A DNA stretch of 64,000 nucleotides, taken from the NCBI GenBank assembly GCA_023055505.1, contig JALIRH010000019.1, positions 744,001 through 808,000 of the forward strand, read 5' to 3'. Both the position numbers and the translations under genes were made by a program. This document shows, in pieces, positions 1-15,000 of this stretch; the first letter of the stretch is position 1; every line of letters starts with the position of its first letter. The stretch is from Callipepla californica brunnescens. Lineage: Eukaryota; Chordata; Aves; Galliformes; Odontophoridae. The notes beneath the pieces were generated by a model that was given only the letters and a program-made list of their open reading frames with translations, was not told the DNA's origin and made no database searches.

Positions 1-3000
1 GAGAATAAAAATAACAGTAATGAAATAATAAGGCTATATCTCTTTCATTTGAAAAGACTAGCACAGACAGTGAAGTCAGTCTTGGGATTCAGGACTTCGG
101 GGAATGCATGGGAGGTTGTGGAATGCCTTCCCCCCCCCCAAAGGCACTCCAAAGTGTCCTAAGCTTGCATTCCAAGTAAGGGAAAATACTTGCAAAGACA
201 GATGCAGCATTTTACCAAGTGACAGCCTCCAAAAAGACTACAGATGTAGACAAAAAACTCACTGCAAATGGTAAAAAGTAAAAGTGTACAAGCAGTGATC
301 TTAGTGTCTAATTAGCCACACACTTCTTGACGTAAACTGAAAATTGTTTTGTAAGATCATTCTCAAAGACTTAAGTCATTTAACTGCACAAATAAGATGA
401 GAACAGGCAAAGAAGGTGGCCAGATGTTGAGAAGTTTCAGTTCAGATAGTGAAGCTGAGGATCAACATCAAATAGTACCTAATTTTAAGAAAGGGAGAAA
501 CCGATTTGAATAACTAACTGCCATCCAATCTGTACTGCAAAGGCTTTAAAGCATTTCTTTCAAGTCTGAAGTAATTCTATTCACATATGTGATGGTATTT
601 CTGCATTCAAAACACTGTGAACAAATACAGTGAAAAGCATCTTCAGAAGACAGTGGATCAGGCCCTAATGAACTGCTTGGACTCAGCAAGTCTTATTTTC
701 TTTGGTAAGAGACTTCAGTGTTCTGCATAAGACTGCTGCCAAGGGAAGCACATGTACTGTTTTCACTGGCGAAGCAGCTGATAAACCTAAACAGCTCAGA
801 TAGCACTGCCTTCGAAGAGTCAGCTCTGCTCGTGGCTGAAAATAAGCTCAGCATCTTTGTGCAAAAATTCCTACCAGTTTGCCACACTGGTATATACACA
901 GCATCTTCTGCATGCTGCTGCTGGCTCTGGTGATACTGCAAAGACACAGCCCCAGATAAATTCAGCTGAGGTCTCACCACAGATCTGGCAAAAGTCAACT
1001 CGCTGTGCTGACATCATGCTGCAAGCAGACAGCCCTTGCCACAGCTCTCTACTAGTTGCAGTCAGCTACTGAAAAAGGAAATGGGTGTGTATTTAAAAAG
1101 GATTAAAAAAAGAAAGAAAAAAAAACACACCTCAAAACCTGATGTGCTCATGACACTTGCCTTTGGCACTGTGAAACAGGAAGAGTAAATGGGAGCTTGT
1201 GGTTTGGAGACATGAGCCATACATCTCCCTCTGCTAAATTCCCCTGCTCCAGTCTGTGACTGGAATAACCCATGTGAAGAAAAGTCCTGTGCTCCAAGCC
1301 ACTTATTGCAAAGCCACTGCAAATGACTTAACTGGCTCCATTTTAAAAATAAAGAGAAGAAGAAAGGAAAGACTTCTGTAGGAGCTGGAACGTCACTCTT
1401 TATACCAGGAAATAGAACTCCCCTGGAGTCAGCCATCACAAGAGCACAGAGCCCAATGCTGGCTCCTAGTGCTAGACAAAAACAAGGGCTACTGCTCAGA
1501 AACAGAGTTTGTAACAGGAGTCTTGCTGTAGTCATTTTCTTGACAAATTCCCCTGCTGAAGTCAGTTAAGGATGGGTATCACAAATCCAGCCGTAATACG
1601 CTTTGAGACAGCAGCATCAGCATACCTATAGAGGGGCCAGAGCTAGAACCAGAAACAAGGCTAAGGTTATGCTTTGGTGAAGGTGCACTCCACAGCCCTG
1701 ATGAATCCTGTCTGCTCTTTGTGATGCCATTTACCTAAACTTCAGAAAGGAAAGCAAAGCCTTCCATTGCCTCACTCATTACTCATGTCCCTTCCAGTTC
1801 TACACTGCAGTGAGGGGCTGTGCATGACTGCAGAAGATGTTTTCACAGTGTTTTTTCCTCACTCGCTTCTTCCGGGCACGTTGAAATGAATGGAAAGCTT
1901 GTCAGATCAGTTGCCTAAGGCTTAGTTTTTGGGCTACAACTGCTATCTCTGTCCAGACACAGGTATCGAAAGATTTCTACAGCTAGTTCTTCCTGACTTT
2001 TTTGCCACTGTTGACCTAGGAGAAGCAGGGATGCAGCATACGTGCACACTTAAAGCCAGTAGATGCTCTCACTTTAACTTCTACTGGACAAGGTGAATTT
2101 TGTGCTTCAGCTTACAGGCATAACGTACAGATGCCCTCTTTGCCATGCGGTGCTGCCCAGCCTGCACTTCAGAAACATGAATTTACTCCACGTGTTGGAG
2201 TTCAGAGTCTTTCAACACTCAGTGCAGAAGAAATCCACAATTGACTAAAATGTTTCAGATAACAGTGAAATCACACCACAATATAACTGCACAGACAAAT
2301 TCACCAGCCAACACTAGGTTTTAAAAGCACCATAACAAAGTATATTTTGTTCTGAGATGCAGTGCTAGGAGGGAACAAAGTTCCCCACGAGAGCACTAGA
2401 TGAGGTTTCAAAGACTGTGCACCTTTCCAGAAACAGGCTTTTTAGATATCAGCCTTCTGCAGCCTTGCAGGGGAGTCTAAGTGCTGACTCCGCCCCTCCT
2501 CCTTTAGCAAGAGATGGTTCCCCAGTCCCAAGGTTTGCAGCAGAACATGTTCTGTATTTTCTGCACTGGAGATATCCCAGCTCAACCGTGTCATGGGCAG
2601 TGTCACTGCATGTATCCAATCTGAATGGCTCTGTTTCATGTTGTGCTTTGGCTAAGCTATGAAATACCTGAAGAATGCAGCACCATGCTTCTGAGCCAAG
2701 CAATATACAGCAGCTTGGCATGAAAGGGAACTCGGATCAATCCCAAGTCAAGTTTGGGCAGGGCATTGCTGCTGTACACACACTACTTCAGGTTCAGGCC
2801 CTTGTCATCTGAGACAGACACATCAGCACTTAGTTAACTGCCAAATCAACCTATTTTTCTTTCTACTCATCTTGCTAGACAGATTCACAGAGGAGATGTA
2901 CTAGGACCAAAATCCACTATCCTGGTGAAAACAGAAAAACACCTTTCATTTTGGCACAGCTGTAGATTACTGCAGTATAATCCTCTGAAACTAGCCTAGG

Positions 3001-3596
3001 CAATGCCCTTGCACAGGTCACTGATATTACTACATTTACTTGATCAAAGCAGCAGACTAATACAGTAAGGCTTCCAAGAAGTTAAAAAACTAATCTCCTA
3101 GACAGAGCTGCCACACAGATAAAAATATAAAAGGCTGATGTATTTCTCTTCTGCTTTTTCCACAACTAGTCTACTAATAAGAGGGGAAAAAGCAGCAACA
3201 ACAACAACAACAAAAAAAAAGCCAACCACCACACAACCAAAAGAGAAAAAAAAAGGACAATAAATAATTTTCCTTCCTTCTCAAGACCTTCCTTATCTAT
3301 GAAAATCAACAGGCTTAGCAATAGGAGTGATGATTTATCAAGACATACTGCCACAGCACCTTCTGTGTGCGTCATGAGCACAGGTTCAAGCAAGTTATCC
3401 AACCAGCTCTCCATGGCAGCAGGCATCTGACCAGGGGGGAGAATGACAGTCTCTGAAGGCAAATACAGGTCACACGCTACCCACAGTGTGGCAAATGGAG
3501 TGACACATGCTCAGCATCTATGGATACCAGGCCAGAAACCATCCCAAAGTCAGACAGGAGTAAGTGGGCCAAGCATGCAGACATTCCATTCCTTAC
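1..3596 (-). other. PDLIM1: PDLIM1 intron 3, partial, no exon recognised
   Basis: This is presumed intron downstream of exon 3 in the transcript. No exon resembling the next PDLIM1 segment was found on the minus strand. It contains a short CAA repeat followed by A-rich sequence at about 3194-3225 and several A-tracts. Open frames of 100-157 codons on both strands look like chance: they have no recognisable domain and no fitting splice sites. Confidence 0.7.
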
Positions 3597-3681
3597 CTGG
3601 GGCTGGGAGGCCAGATTCATCTTGTAAGGATGCGCTTTTCCCTCCTCATTTACAAGCGGTGACCAGACTTTTGACTCCGTT
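3597..3681 (-). CDS. PDLIM1: PDLIM1 coding exon 3 (post-PDZ segment)
   Basis: After completing the split Arg codon, this exon encodes [20 protein letters not shown] and then MNLASQPQ. It corresponds to the human segment SEHKVWSPLVTEEGKRHPYK just after the PDZ domain. The acceptor is TGTGTTACAG|AACGG and the donor CCCCAG|GTAAGG, so the 85-nt exon ends in phase 0. It is the last PDLIM1 exon I can find. The next expected exon (human EVLHIGSAHNRSAMPF) was not recognised in positions 1-3596. Confidence 0.95.
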
Positions 3682-6600
3682 CTGTAACACACAAACTTTC
3701 AATAGTTAATCTGCTTCCACTGCTGCACATCATCATTGTTACTGAAGGACTTGAAGCTCATGAGCTGTAAATATCTCCCCCCAAACCTCTGTATACAAAA
3801 GTAGGAATCTGCACAGCTTGTCCTTTGGGACTCCACTGATGACACAACAGATGCGAGCTCCAACCCAGGCAGCATATTTTGAGGTCACCCAACAGGAGAA
3901 GCTGGAAACATCCCTGGGATGCAAATCCTTTAACCAAGTGACACAATTCAAATTCCTGTGCCTTTCAGCTTCTACAGATAGCAAGGAAATTGAATGATTC
4001 TTGTCCATATTGAACACAGAGAGAACATTTTGTTCTTGAACTCGGGCTGCCAGAAACATTACTTGATTTGGGTCTCCAGAATTTTCTTATTCATACAGTA
4101 ATATCTGTGCAGAACAAACAGACTTTTGGGAATCATTAAAAAAATAAATAAAAAAAAGCAGGGGGTCAAAGTCCGCAATGGGACTAAGAACTGAAATGAC
4201 ATCATGCGCCCAAGAGAAAGCCTCATAACCTTTGTTAGTCTGTGATCTGACCCAGCTACAGCAGCCTGAAACACAAATCTGTGACCAAAACCAGCTGCTT
4301 CTACCAACATCATTCTGGAGTTTTGTTGTGCCCCAAAGAACAACAGAAAGAAAACAGTGAGGGAGAATTAGGAATTAAGCTTAGATTTGCTTGAGATTCT
4401 TTGTGGGCAATGCATGTTATTTAGGATTCTCACATGAACAGAGAGCAGTTAGCTTGGAGGAGGGACCAAACACTGCCACTTTTGCCAAACTTTGTAATAG
4501 CAGGGAACCAAGTGGCTGTAATATCACTGAATGAAAACCATCATTCAGTGTTAAATACTGAAGCAGTAACTAGATAGCTGATAAACTCTTTGGATGAGTT
4601 TTGAAAGCCACGTCCTGTTTTGACAGGAGATCCTGCAACTTTGTAAAATCTGCAACAGCAGACAGATGTTCTTCCCCGATATCTGTGGGGTCAGGGCCAG
4701 CTACAGTTTAAGGTCTTAGTTAGCAAAACAAGACTGTTTCCACTGAGAATTAACTGGATAACTGGAAAGAGCCTTTAAACAGAAAAGGCTTATAATGCTG
4801 ACAGGGGTAGAGAAACAGGGTATAGAGCTACCCACAATAAATTCAATCTGGTCTATTCTGTTCTTCTAAAAGCCCTCCAATTTCAGTACATCTTTAAACA
4901 AAAACAAAGAAACCCTACCTGCCATGCACATATATATCCCAGATACTTGCTGCATAAATAATACTTATACCCAGAGAGCAGTTCAGTGGGAAGAGATGGT
5001 GGGCAACCCTCTCACTCCGGGAGAAGGAGAGTTTTTACAGGGAATTCATTCACCTGCTACTTCATCCATTGTACTCTGGACTTTACACAGAAGAAACCCT
5101 GCTTTCTGGAGTACCTCCTTTTGCAAGAAAGTGCACAGATATGGGTCACACCAGACAGAATCCTCTGCACACCATGAGTCAGGTACAGAAAACCTTTGGC
5201 TTGGGGCTATTGCACTGTGTGGGAGCAGCCACAGTGCCAAGAGCAAACAGCCTGCCCCATCCAACCCCTGGCATCTGATGCACTGCAGCATGCATAGACT
5301 GAGGAGTACGGATATAACAGCTGCACGGGATCAGCTCTATGACAATCTGATCATTATCTTGTCCCAGCAGCTGTTGTTACTGTGAATGTACAACATACCC
5401 CAGGTGAGTGTAAAACAATGATTCCATCCTAAGCTTCTAGTCACCAGCGCTTTAGGGTGCTTGAGAAACCAGTGATTTTACCCACACCACAGCTCTGGAG
5501 TGTAATAAAGTCACAGAAAACTCTAGGGTAGCTGCATTTTGCACGTGAAGACCATATTTGCACAGAGGGGAACAACCCACTGACCAGCACAGAGCTTTAC
5601 ACTTTGGAAGCGTTTGGAGATCACGTGTGACCTCTGGAAAATGTGGGGACACAGCAGAGCACATGGAAACAAACACCTGCCAGCCGGGCTGAAAGCAAGT
5701 GGACATTGGCTGGAGATGAAAGAGCTGTTCAGAAAGCATTAAACACTTCATTTCTAGCATGAGGCATCCCTGGTGCCAATTCTCACTGGCTCTGATCGAA
5801 GTGCTTTCCAAGTAGTATTTTCTTTAGCAGCAGTTTAATATTGCCAAATTTCAAAAGTAGCATAAGGCCTTTCTCAGACTGCAGATTTAAGCTTGGAGCA
5901 AGCCTGCATACACACACACACACCAGAAACCTCACCCTAGGGCCACAGGGGGTTGCCTTCATCCTACTGCCCTCAGCTTGGTGCATCTGAGGTGGTACAG
6001 CACACTGGTCTCCAGTGTCTGGAAGATGCCCATGGCCAGCTACTGCAGCCAACATGTTTCTGCTCAGATTTTGCTTCCTTTTTTGATAGCAACGCAAAAA
6101 ATCCCTGTTTGTTTCCCAGCCTGCTGCCATTCCGATCTGTCACTGGATAAAAATGGAAGCAACAAGGTCAATCCAGGCTTTACTTTCAATCCAGTTTAGA
6201 TGCTATCCAAACAGAAAGGTTAAATTGCCCCCACAGTTGTCCCTCTAAGGCTGGGAGGACAAAGCTTCCCTTTGTTTCACAACAGCTGCCACAGAGCCCT
6301 TCACTTGTTCTCACAACAGCCCATTTATGGGCCCCAGTGAAGCTGCAGATGAGACAGCTTTGCTTGGGATGCACTGGCTAGTGGGTCCAGCGCAGCGCAT
6401 ATTCCATCCCACCACACCGACAAGAAAGCTGTGATCTGTGGGTCTTCGGTGAGACCTGCTCTCATGAGGTAGAGGGCTCCTGCCTCTGCTCCTGCTGCCA
6501 GTGCCTGTACTTGCACTGAGGTGAGGCAGAAAAGAGAGAAATAGCACCCAAAAAATTACCTCTGTCCCACAACTTATCTTCTAGAAGGGCTGGGGAAGAT

Positions 6601-9600
6601 GGGTACAAGGAACAAGTCAGCTGGATTTGTTAAACTGATCACATCTCCATCATATCTGCTTTGTTCATATCACTTAAAAGAAGCAGGGAATGGGCAGCTA
6701 ACTCAAAGCCAAACTTATTTTAGAAGATAATTTCTCCTACTCCAGCAAAAGGAGCGACATTCAAAAGGTGCAGAAAGAAGACACAAACATGACAGTCAGA
6801 CAAGCGCGGGAACACCTGCCAGGAAAACTAATAGCAGGCATGCAAATATACAAACTTCATCACATTTGTAGTTTACACTTCCATGCTGTTTCCTTGCCAC
6901 AGGAGAGAGGGCAACCAAGGGTGAGTCAGGGATTGAGCGACGCATTTGGCATTCCATCCAGGCAGAAACGAAGACCAGAGATACGAACAGATGCTAGCTT
7001 GGATGCAGAGGTACTGGTAAGGAAGGAGAGGAAGGAAACTGCATGCAAGTCAAGGGAAGAATCTGGAGAAGTATTTGTGAAATTCGACATTTTCCAACAA
7101 TCTTGGCTTGAATATAGTATAACATAAACATCACAAGAGGCTAGATTCTGCTATCAACACATCGTGTGCAGAGCTAGGCCATGACATCAAGGGAAAATTC
7201 AGTGCTGGAAAATGAAGATCTAATTCTGTAGCCAAGAATTGTGTAAATAAGTTCAGTAAAAAAGGCACATTTACATTATTTCAAACACTGAACGAGGCAT
7301 GACTAATTTACCAAAGTAACAACTAAACTCCTGAATTCAGAAAAGTTTCTTTCACAGCAGGAGGTTCGTTAGGTGAAAAATGAGGAAGACAGACCTAAGC
7401 AATTCCTCTTTCAGAAGCCCCCAGGGTTTTAGATAAGCAGCGATGGATGAGGCACACCTACTTGTTTCTGAACTAGCCAGCTACAGAATTCACCGCTGCT
7501 GCCTTCCCAAAGAGGCTGTAACAGCATGGCAAACACCAGGCTTGACTGGACAAAATGCCTTTGAAAGCACCTACCACTGGTCAAAGCTGCTGGGAGATCT
7601 GGGGAACATGAAGGCAGCTAGGAGAGCCATGAGCTGCTGGAGGTGGCTGCTCCACATCGCCTTATATAGCTGCACACAGCTCCAGGCTTCCCAGGCCACG
7701 GGCATTATTAGCATGATGACAGAGCTGGAAAACTCTTGCTGGCAGGGAAGCAAAAAGCAAGCTTAAATGAGTCAACAAACTCTGCGGACTTCCTAGAACA
7801 CAAACCCAAGCCTATTGTGGCTTTGTGCAGCCACAGCTGAACACTGGGAACACGTGGAGCAAGGATGGGGAGCTTCCCGCAGAGAGGGTGCAGCTGAACC
7901 TACCGAATATAGCACAGAGGACATGCTGTCTGTCTCTGTCTCTCCTCACTCCTTCTCCATAAGCACTACACATGACTCTTTTTGACAATGCGTTTAACAT
8001 CTGCTGGTAGCAAATCTGACTTCCCTGATCTTAGCAGTTTTCAATGAAAAAAATGCATAGCTTCATTCCTTGGCATCATTTTTAGCAGAGTAACAGACTG
8101 TTTTGCAAACAAAAAGATGTATTAATATATCATATGCTGGCAGCAGGGCTGCTGAGTAGGAGATTGGAATTTGAAGAAAAGGACAGTAGGAGCAGAAAAT
8201 GAGATTACATTTGCACTCCATTTTCACAAATCTTCTTTTCCTATTACGACCCCAATCTGCCTCCAAGCACAAAGGAAGGGCTTCAGGAATATACATACAT
8301 ATATATTTTGTTAACAAAACATAAATACCCAATTTAGCTTGGAGTTACTCATGGCTGCACATGAGCACAGCTCCGCTACTCACTGGGTGACTACAGTCAT
8401 TTCTTTTAGAGATAACTTTCACCTGTACTGCAATTGGAATGAGCATTTGTCCACTTCTGTCCGTACATAGCTACTGCTACACAGAGCTGCGTGCAAAATT
8501 CACTATGAGTATTAATACTGACACCAGTGATGTCCCAGACCTCGTGGCCGTTGGGTGAGTTTTTGTTTCTTGAGCATTCCTACCTTTGAGTGCTTTCTCA
8601 TCCAAGCGTGTTTCTTTCCCAAAACACACTAAGTTTCCAGAGCAAGCTGACAGCACTCTCCAGATTGCTGGACACATCTGCTGCTTGTCTCCATTAAAAG
8701 GCAAATTAGAGTTGCACTTGGGGGAGAGGGGCAGCCAGGGACAAGGCTCTGCTTGACCCTTGAATGTCAGTGCTAAGAGATACAAACATCCACTGCAAAA
8801 AAAAAACAAGCGAAACAAAAAAATATTCTCGAAGACTCTAGATCCCAAACTCCCTTCCTCTGATGAATGCAAAAGGTTCAAAACTCTGCCTGTGAAGTTT
8901 CTCAGTTTGGTAACCAGGTGGTTTTGAGTTGACTGAAGTGCAGAGTGCACTATAGGTTGGTATTTCTTTGCGTGTCAAAGAAAACTATGGTGAAGAGCTT
9001 GATCGTACACCATTGAAAACAGTAACAGAAACTCTGCCTTCATATACTGGGAGCTATGTTTTTAAGAGGCCTCCCTAATCTGCAACAAAAATCAAAACAC
9101 ATGAATAAAGACCTGCTAGATTCACTAAGTTCATCAGAAATTTGGTGTGCACACCAACACTGTAGGAGAACCACTTCTAAGGATGAAAACAGAGCTCTCC
9201 AGCTCTGCTCCCACATTGTGCAGCAAAGCACCTGGCAGTGCCACTTAGAAAAACACATTCAGAGAAAACCGTTTACAGCTGGCTTTAAACCTGAGAAAAT
9301 CAAGGGATTTCTGCCAACAATATATTTGCCCATTTGGGTGAAAAAAGCAGTCGAGGCACATTCTCTCCTGCTAGTACTTCGACTCTTCTTTAACAGTGAC
9401 GTGTGTTAGACAAGATTTCCTGCCTACAGTCTGATCTGAAATATTTTTAGACAGTTGCCATCATTTAGGAAAATACCCAAACAGGAAACATTGGAATGCT
9501 GTTGATATTCGCAATCAAGTACACGGTGCAAACAACATTTCCTTTACCAGAAGTGTTTAAGTCTCTTTGGTTTTCTACATTTACACTCCTCTTAAATAAT

Positions 9601-11902
9601 CACTAGTGCACCCAAAGATAAGGAGGTTTAACCACGCAGCTACCACTAGAAGAGAAGAAGGTTGCACAGACACATGTGAATACACATAATATTTGTTTAG
9701 GTCTGAGGAAGAAGCAAAAGAACAAGATGAACATAACACCATACTTCCCCAGAACATCCCAGCTCTAGCTGTCTGCAGCCTAGGGGCTTTCTGCAGCAGA
9801 GATACTACAGTGGTATACACTCCGCCCTTAACAGATTTTACTTCTATAAATACATCCAGCCTCCTCTTGAACTCATGTACACTTACAGCATTCACAATAG
9901 AGTCACAAACAGTGTCCCCACTGACACAACAGTGGTGTCTCTTCATGGAACTGAAACCTTTGACACAAGCACCAACAAATGTCTGTAAAAATCCCTCCTG
10001 GCACAGCCCCGGTGCTACCCAGAACACAGATCTGACAACATTTTGCACACACAGCTCCATGAGCAATCATTTACAATTAATCAGATATTAACTAAAAAAC
10101 CACTACAGACCCACAGCAAGAGCTCTGGTTGCAGGGCTGCTGCCTTGTCAGCCCAGGAGGCCTCGCCAGCACAGCTGCTTTGTACATGGATCCAGCTCAT
10201 GACCTATGGCTGTGGAGCATGGAGAGATGACCCAGGAACCGGTGGTGGTGAAGTACAAGCAATACCCTTCCCTCTTTGTATCCAGCCTGCTGCCTAGATA
10301 GCCACATCCACAAAAAGGTGTGGTTACGGAGGCCCAGAAGGAGACACTTGAGGGCTAGGGAAAAAATATTCTCATCAGAGGATGCTCAGCGTGATGCATG
10401 ACTGCCTTTTGCCATTAAAGCAGAGCTTTTTTTCCTCTGAGTGTGGTATCATACTCCAGATACAAACACATCTCTACCAGCTATCCAAACATCCAAACAA
10501 GCAATTCTTCCCTAAGGAGAATCTTCATCCCAAAGAACAAGTAGGACGCAAGACTTCAAGGCCCCTAGAGCCATCTAAAACTGATTTTATACAGGGCAAT
10601 GGGTAGCACTATCAAGTCCTGGGGAGGAAGAGCAATTAGATCATAGCTTTTCACTTCTTTGCACTACTGACACTGTCTTCAGCAATTTAGTCAGCAGTAC
10701 TTGTGCATCAGTACAGCAGCAGTGTCCCTCATGCTGGCTCATTTAAAGAAGGTCTTGAAAAAGAGTTGGGTAGTGTCAGCTCAAAGCCCTGCATGGTTCC
10801 ACTCAGCTGCATGTGCAGCTAGAAACTTGCCTCTGGGCAGCTTCCACGCCCAAGACTGATAAGTGCATGCGGTAGCTATAAAGTTAACGCTTGGTAATTA
10901 ACATTAGCAAACACACTTTACAGACTCAATGACCTGCAAGAGTGAGCCTGCCCAGCAGCTGAAAGAGCCCTGTCCTCCTCTCCTTTCTCCCTGTCATAAA
11001 CACACAGCACTGGCTAGCTAACCAAGGAGCCAGATATTTTGGGGCAGCCAAGGAGCACTCCTCTGCAGGAAGATCACAGGCTGCCACGTTAGGGGTCAGC
11101 ACAAGAAATGCTGGGACTAGCAGGGTGCTGTGCCACTCACTATCCATTCACACTGCCTTTCCTCTCCTCTGCTCTTCGCTCTGTGAATTCCCTCAATGAA
11201 TTTTCAGGCTTTTTTTGGCTAAGGCCAAGTCTTCCTGACCTGGGAAATAATGCTAAATTGCTAGCATTATGCAAGTTACAGTAAAAGATTTCCTGTTATC
11301 ATAGAAGGGCCCCAAACAACTGAACTACTGTGTTGAGGCGTGCTTTTGCACTTCCCCTGAATCTGCTGTGAAACTGGTACCCACGGCTGCAATACAAAAC
11401 AAGAATAAATCCCCAGCACCCTGCTAGGCTCTGGTACTTTTAAACTTCAAAATGAACATTCTTTGTGAGGCTGTATGTGGCAAAAAACTAGACAATTAAT
11501 AGTTTGGACAGCGTACAACACATTTTAACAGCTAAATTATTGCAACAGGAAGAAAGGTAATCTCTGGTCATACCTCCTCTGCTGTAAGCAAAGTTTTCAT
11601 TAGACCTGTCTTGGATTTCTTGCTGTTGGAGGCCACAGAACAGGCTGACAGACTCTGACACAACTTATCAGCCAATTTCTCACTGGGAATATTGTTTTCA
11701 TAAGGTCAAAGTGCAGCAAATGCAAGCAATGTTAGGATTAAAGGCTGAAAGGCAGCACCGCACCCTCTTGCAACCAAGCGCCTGGCCTGACAAAGCAGTA
11801 AGACATCAGATTAAACAAACCGGAGGTCTGCTGCCAAACCAAAACACAGCTACTGCCCTCTTCACATCCCCCCTCCTCTCCCCTCCCACCATGGTGACAT
11901 AC
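3682..11902 (-). other. PDLIM1: PDLIM1 intron 2
   Basis: This is an 8.2-kb intron. A short CA repeat lies at about 5908-5923. I see no coding exon, RNA gene or clear transposon in it. The open frames in this stretch lack domains and conserved-looking composition. Confidence 0.75.
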
Positions 11903-12054
11903 CTGCTGACTGTCAGGGTAAGCTCATCCGCACAGCCTTTGATTTTATTCTGCGCCTCAAGGTGTGTCATGTTATCTGTGTTCACTCCATCAATGGCTAT
12001 GATCTGGTCTCCTATGCACAGGTTGGCTGTGGCAGCTTTGCTACCTGGAGTCAC
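11903..12054 (-). CDS. PDLIM1: PDLIM1 coding exon 2 (rest of PDZ domain)
   Basis: This exon encodes about residues 33-83, starting [18 protein letters not shown] and ending in LTLTVSR. This is the second half of the PDZ fold, with the GD turn, the IDG segment and the helix [12 protein letters not shown] that lines the peptide groove. The acceptor reads TTCTTCTAG|GTGACT and the donor AGCAG|GTATGT. It enters in phase 0 and ends with two bases of an Arg codon completed by exon 3. It lies about 9.3 kb downstream of exon 1. Confidence 0.96.
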
Positions 12055-15000
12055 CTAGAAGAAAACAAGACGAGTGAGTGGGCTTTCCAGGGAGCAGCTT
12101 TCCTACTAACATCTGGAAGACAGTTGCAGCACTCCGTGCTTCTCTCGCTGATGCCTGAAAACAAGGAGATGAAAACTAACAAAAGCAAACTGCCAGCAGA
12201 AACCTATCTGGATACAGGTCTCTTAGCACTCCTCTGTGAATGTTAGGATTAGGATTCCGTTCTGGCACCCACAGAAAAAGATTTTGTGAGGAGAAGGATG
12301 GGTAAATGCCAAAAATTGTATTTTCAATCAAGGGAACTGCCTTTGTAGTAGACAGCAAAACAATGAGAACACAGCTTTACTTTTTCCAGAACAGAGAGGT
12401 GCTCTCCAGAGCAGAAGGTGCTGAGAACTGCAAGGAAGTCCTGATTTCTAAGAACAGAGATACCAGAAAAGGGAGAGAGAATCAGTGCCAATCGTGAACA
12501 CCTTTGTCTGCATCATGATCTCGTTTGTTTCCTTCCTCATTAAAAAGATTTGGGCTCAAGAATTTCATTTGTTCCTTCAATAAGCACGTTTAGTCCAGGA
12601 ACAAGTGCCAAGTGGCCTCACCAACTTCAGTGTGATTAACCCCAAAGCAGTGCCTGACCTAACAAGTGGATAGGAGAGGCAGAAAGGCATCAGAAAACTC
12701 ACCTTTAAAACATAATCTGACTGTATTTTCCAAAAAAATCAGCAGCAGCATCCCCAGCCTCCTATCCTGACCTCACCTCGATACATTCTGCCATATTGCA
12801 TCTCCCTTTCCTCCTCATGCATGACGCTTTGCTTCCCAGACATTCTCAGGCACCGCTTAAGAGCCTCAGTGCTGTCTGAGAAATGACAGATGGGAAGGAG
12901 CTCAGGGTGATCTCACTGTGACCCCAAGGCAGGAGACACTATGCAGTAATGCCCCCAGTATGGTGCTCCTTGTGAAAAGAGAGATCCCAGGTAAAACTTG
13001 GCATTTTCAAGCCAATCAACTGAAAAGGTCACTCATTTTTCCCCTACTTCAGCTAAAGAGGTGTCCTCTTAACAACATAAGCTGTTTGGGCCAAAATTAT
13101 TGCTTGGACAGAGGGTAAAGAGTGCCACATCTGCTTGCAGCTTTGCAATCAGTACGTAAGATTGTATGCAGTTTTAATGATTTCGTGGGAGTTATATTGT
13201 GACCTTTCATCAATTATTTAACAGGTAGAGGAAATAAGAAGGGTGGGCTGCTCCCAAACATGAGTACAAATTAAAACATGCCCCGCAGCTGGGGCACACC
13301 CCGTTTATGAGTTTGTTGCAACTGGTATTCATTCTACACATTCATGCTAGGTTTCAGCATGCTAGAAAGCTGCTGAGCATACCCTGCAGAGCTGTCAGAC
13401 ACAAGTAAACACTGTTCACAAGATTTAGAGTGTGCCTAATGCAGGGCTGGGTGGCAAATCATTCCCTCTAGGGAAACATTCTCCTCCCGGAGGTGTCGTA
13501 CATTAGCTGCAATCACTGCTTTCCCTAGGCTAAAAATGCTCAGCACATCCCTAACCAGAAGGGAGATGACCAAGTACTTTATTTTCCCACCTCTCTGCTA
13601 AGACATTAATTCATGGAAAAGGGAAGGACACGGATGTAGCTTCTGCATGTCCAGCTGGGCCACGGTGCTCCACACTGACACAAGGACCTTCAGAGAAGTC
13701 AATAGCACAGTACCCACTTACCACTTTTAATGATGCATGCAGACTACAGGCCAACAGGGAAATGCTGACAAAAAGACCAGACAAGGCATCAGGTGGACAC
13801 AGAAAATCTGCTTTAAATGTAAAGATTACTGTCTGTCAAGCTGAGGCCCTCAGCTCATCAGTGGCCCACAGGATCAGCCAAGCCTGCTGCCACTCTATTA
13901 GAGTCATCACCTCAAGAATAACTTCATGTAAAACCTGTGACAGGGGCAGCCAGGAGGCATGAAGAAATCTTGAGTGCTGGTAGGGGATGACAATTTCATG
14001 GGATTTGGGAGCTGCTGCTTGACAAATCATGAGAGTCTCCCGGGGACAGCATTACACCTGAGAGAACATACAGGAGACACACTGTGGGTACCACCCTGGG
14101 CACTGGGCTTTAACTCAGTCCCTGGATTTCTCAGTGTCTTTACCTCCTCTGTCGATAGAGACAGGACAGGGGCACATTACACAGCCCTGGGAAGAGCGCT
14201 GAGCACAGCACACAATCAGTGATTCATTTTTGATCAGACAGGATTGCCAAGTGGTTAAGAATTACAGTGGATTAACACCACCACTGGAACGCTGCCGGAG
14301 GTCAGCTGTATGGTTTGCATTTAAAAGCTGACAGCCTATGCAGCGTTTGGCAGGCTGCTAGAAATGATCCTGTACCACAGGCAGCAGCTGAGCTGGAGCA
14401 GCCAGACACTAAGACACTGAAATCTCCCAGAGAAATCCCAAGAGCCACTGGGATGAGAGCGTGGTGTCCGCAGGGACATCTCAGCACTCTGCCTGCTGTA
14501 CTTGTGGAGTCATGTTTCCCTGCTGTGCCCACTTGGGAGGAATTTGAAATCTGAGTGCTGTTCTTGGCCAGACAAGAGCTCTGGCAGCACAAGGGCAATT
14601 GTACCCAGCAGGTATTGTGCAGACCTCTCTCCTAAGGGGAAAGCCACAAGGATGCACAGTAATGAAGATAATCAAATTTGCCAAAAGGAAGCTTCTTCAA
14701 ACAGCCAGCTCCTTCAGTTCTTGACATAACTTGCCCTGAATTGTAACCTTCCAAAAAGCATTTCCCTGCAACATCCAGCTCATGCTTTGCCAGCATCACT
14801 CAGAGCAAACGTGTCTGCACAGAGACCGGTACTGCAGGGAACCCATCCCCCAGCCCTTTAGGATGATTAATGCTACTAATGATGCTCATTTCCCCCTCGC
14901 AGTATGGTCTGGGCTCACCTCAGTGCCATCACTGCTGCTTTTGAGGTTTGTTCTCCTACCAGTTAAGTCAGACAAGCAGAAAGTGTTCTTGTTTTCTGCT

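Noticed and set aside
1062..1535. 157-codon open frame on the minus strand
   Set aside because: No recognisable domain, low-complexity Phe/Leu end, no fitting splice sites, and it lies in PDLIM1 intron sequence.
8477..8950. 157-codon open frame on the minus strand in PDLIM1 intron 2
   Set aside because: Composition looks random and no family is recognisable; open frames of this size are expected in a 64-kb window.
9590..10091. Overlapping frames of 161 (minus) and 132 (plus) codons
   Set aside because: Neither matches a family I know; I also considered a repeat relic here but saw no CR1 or SINE tail.
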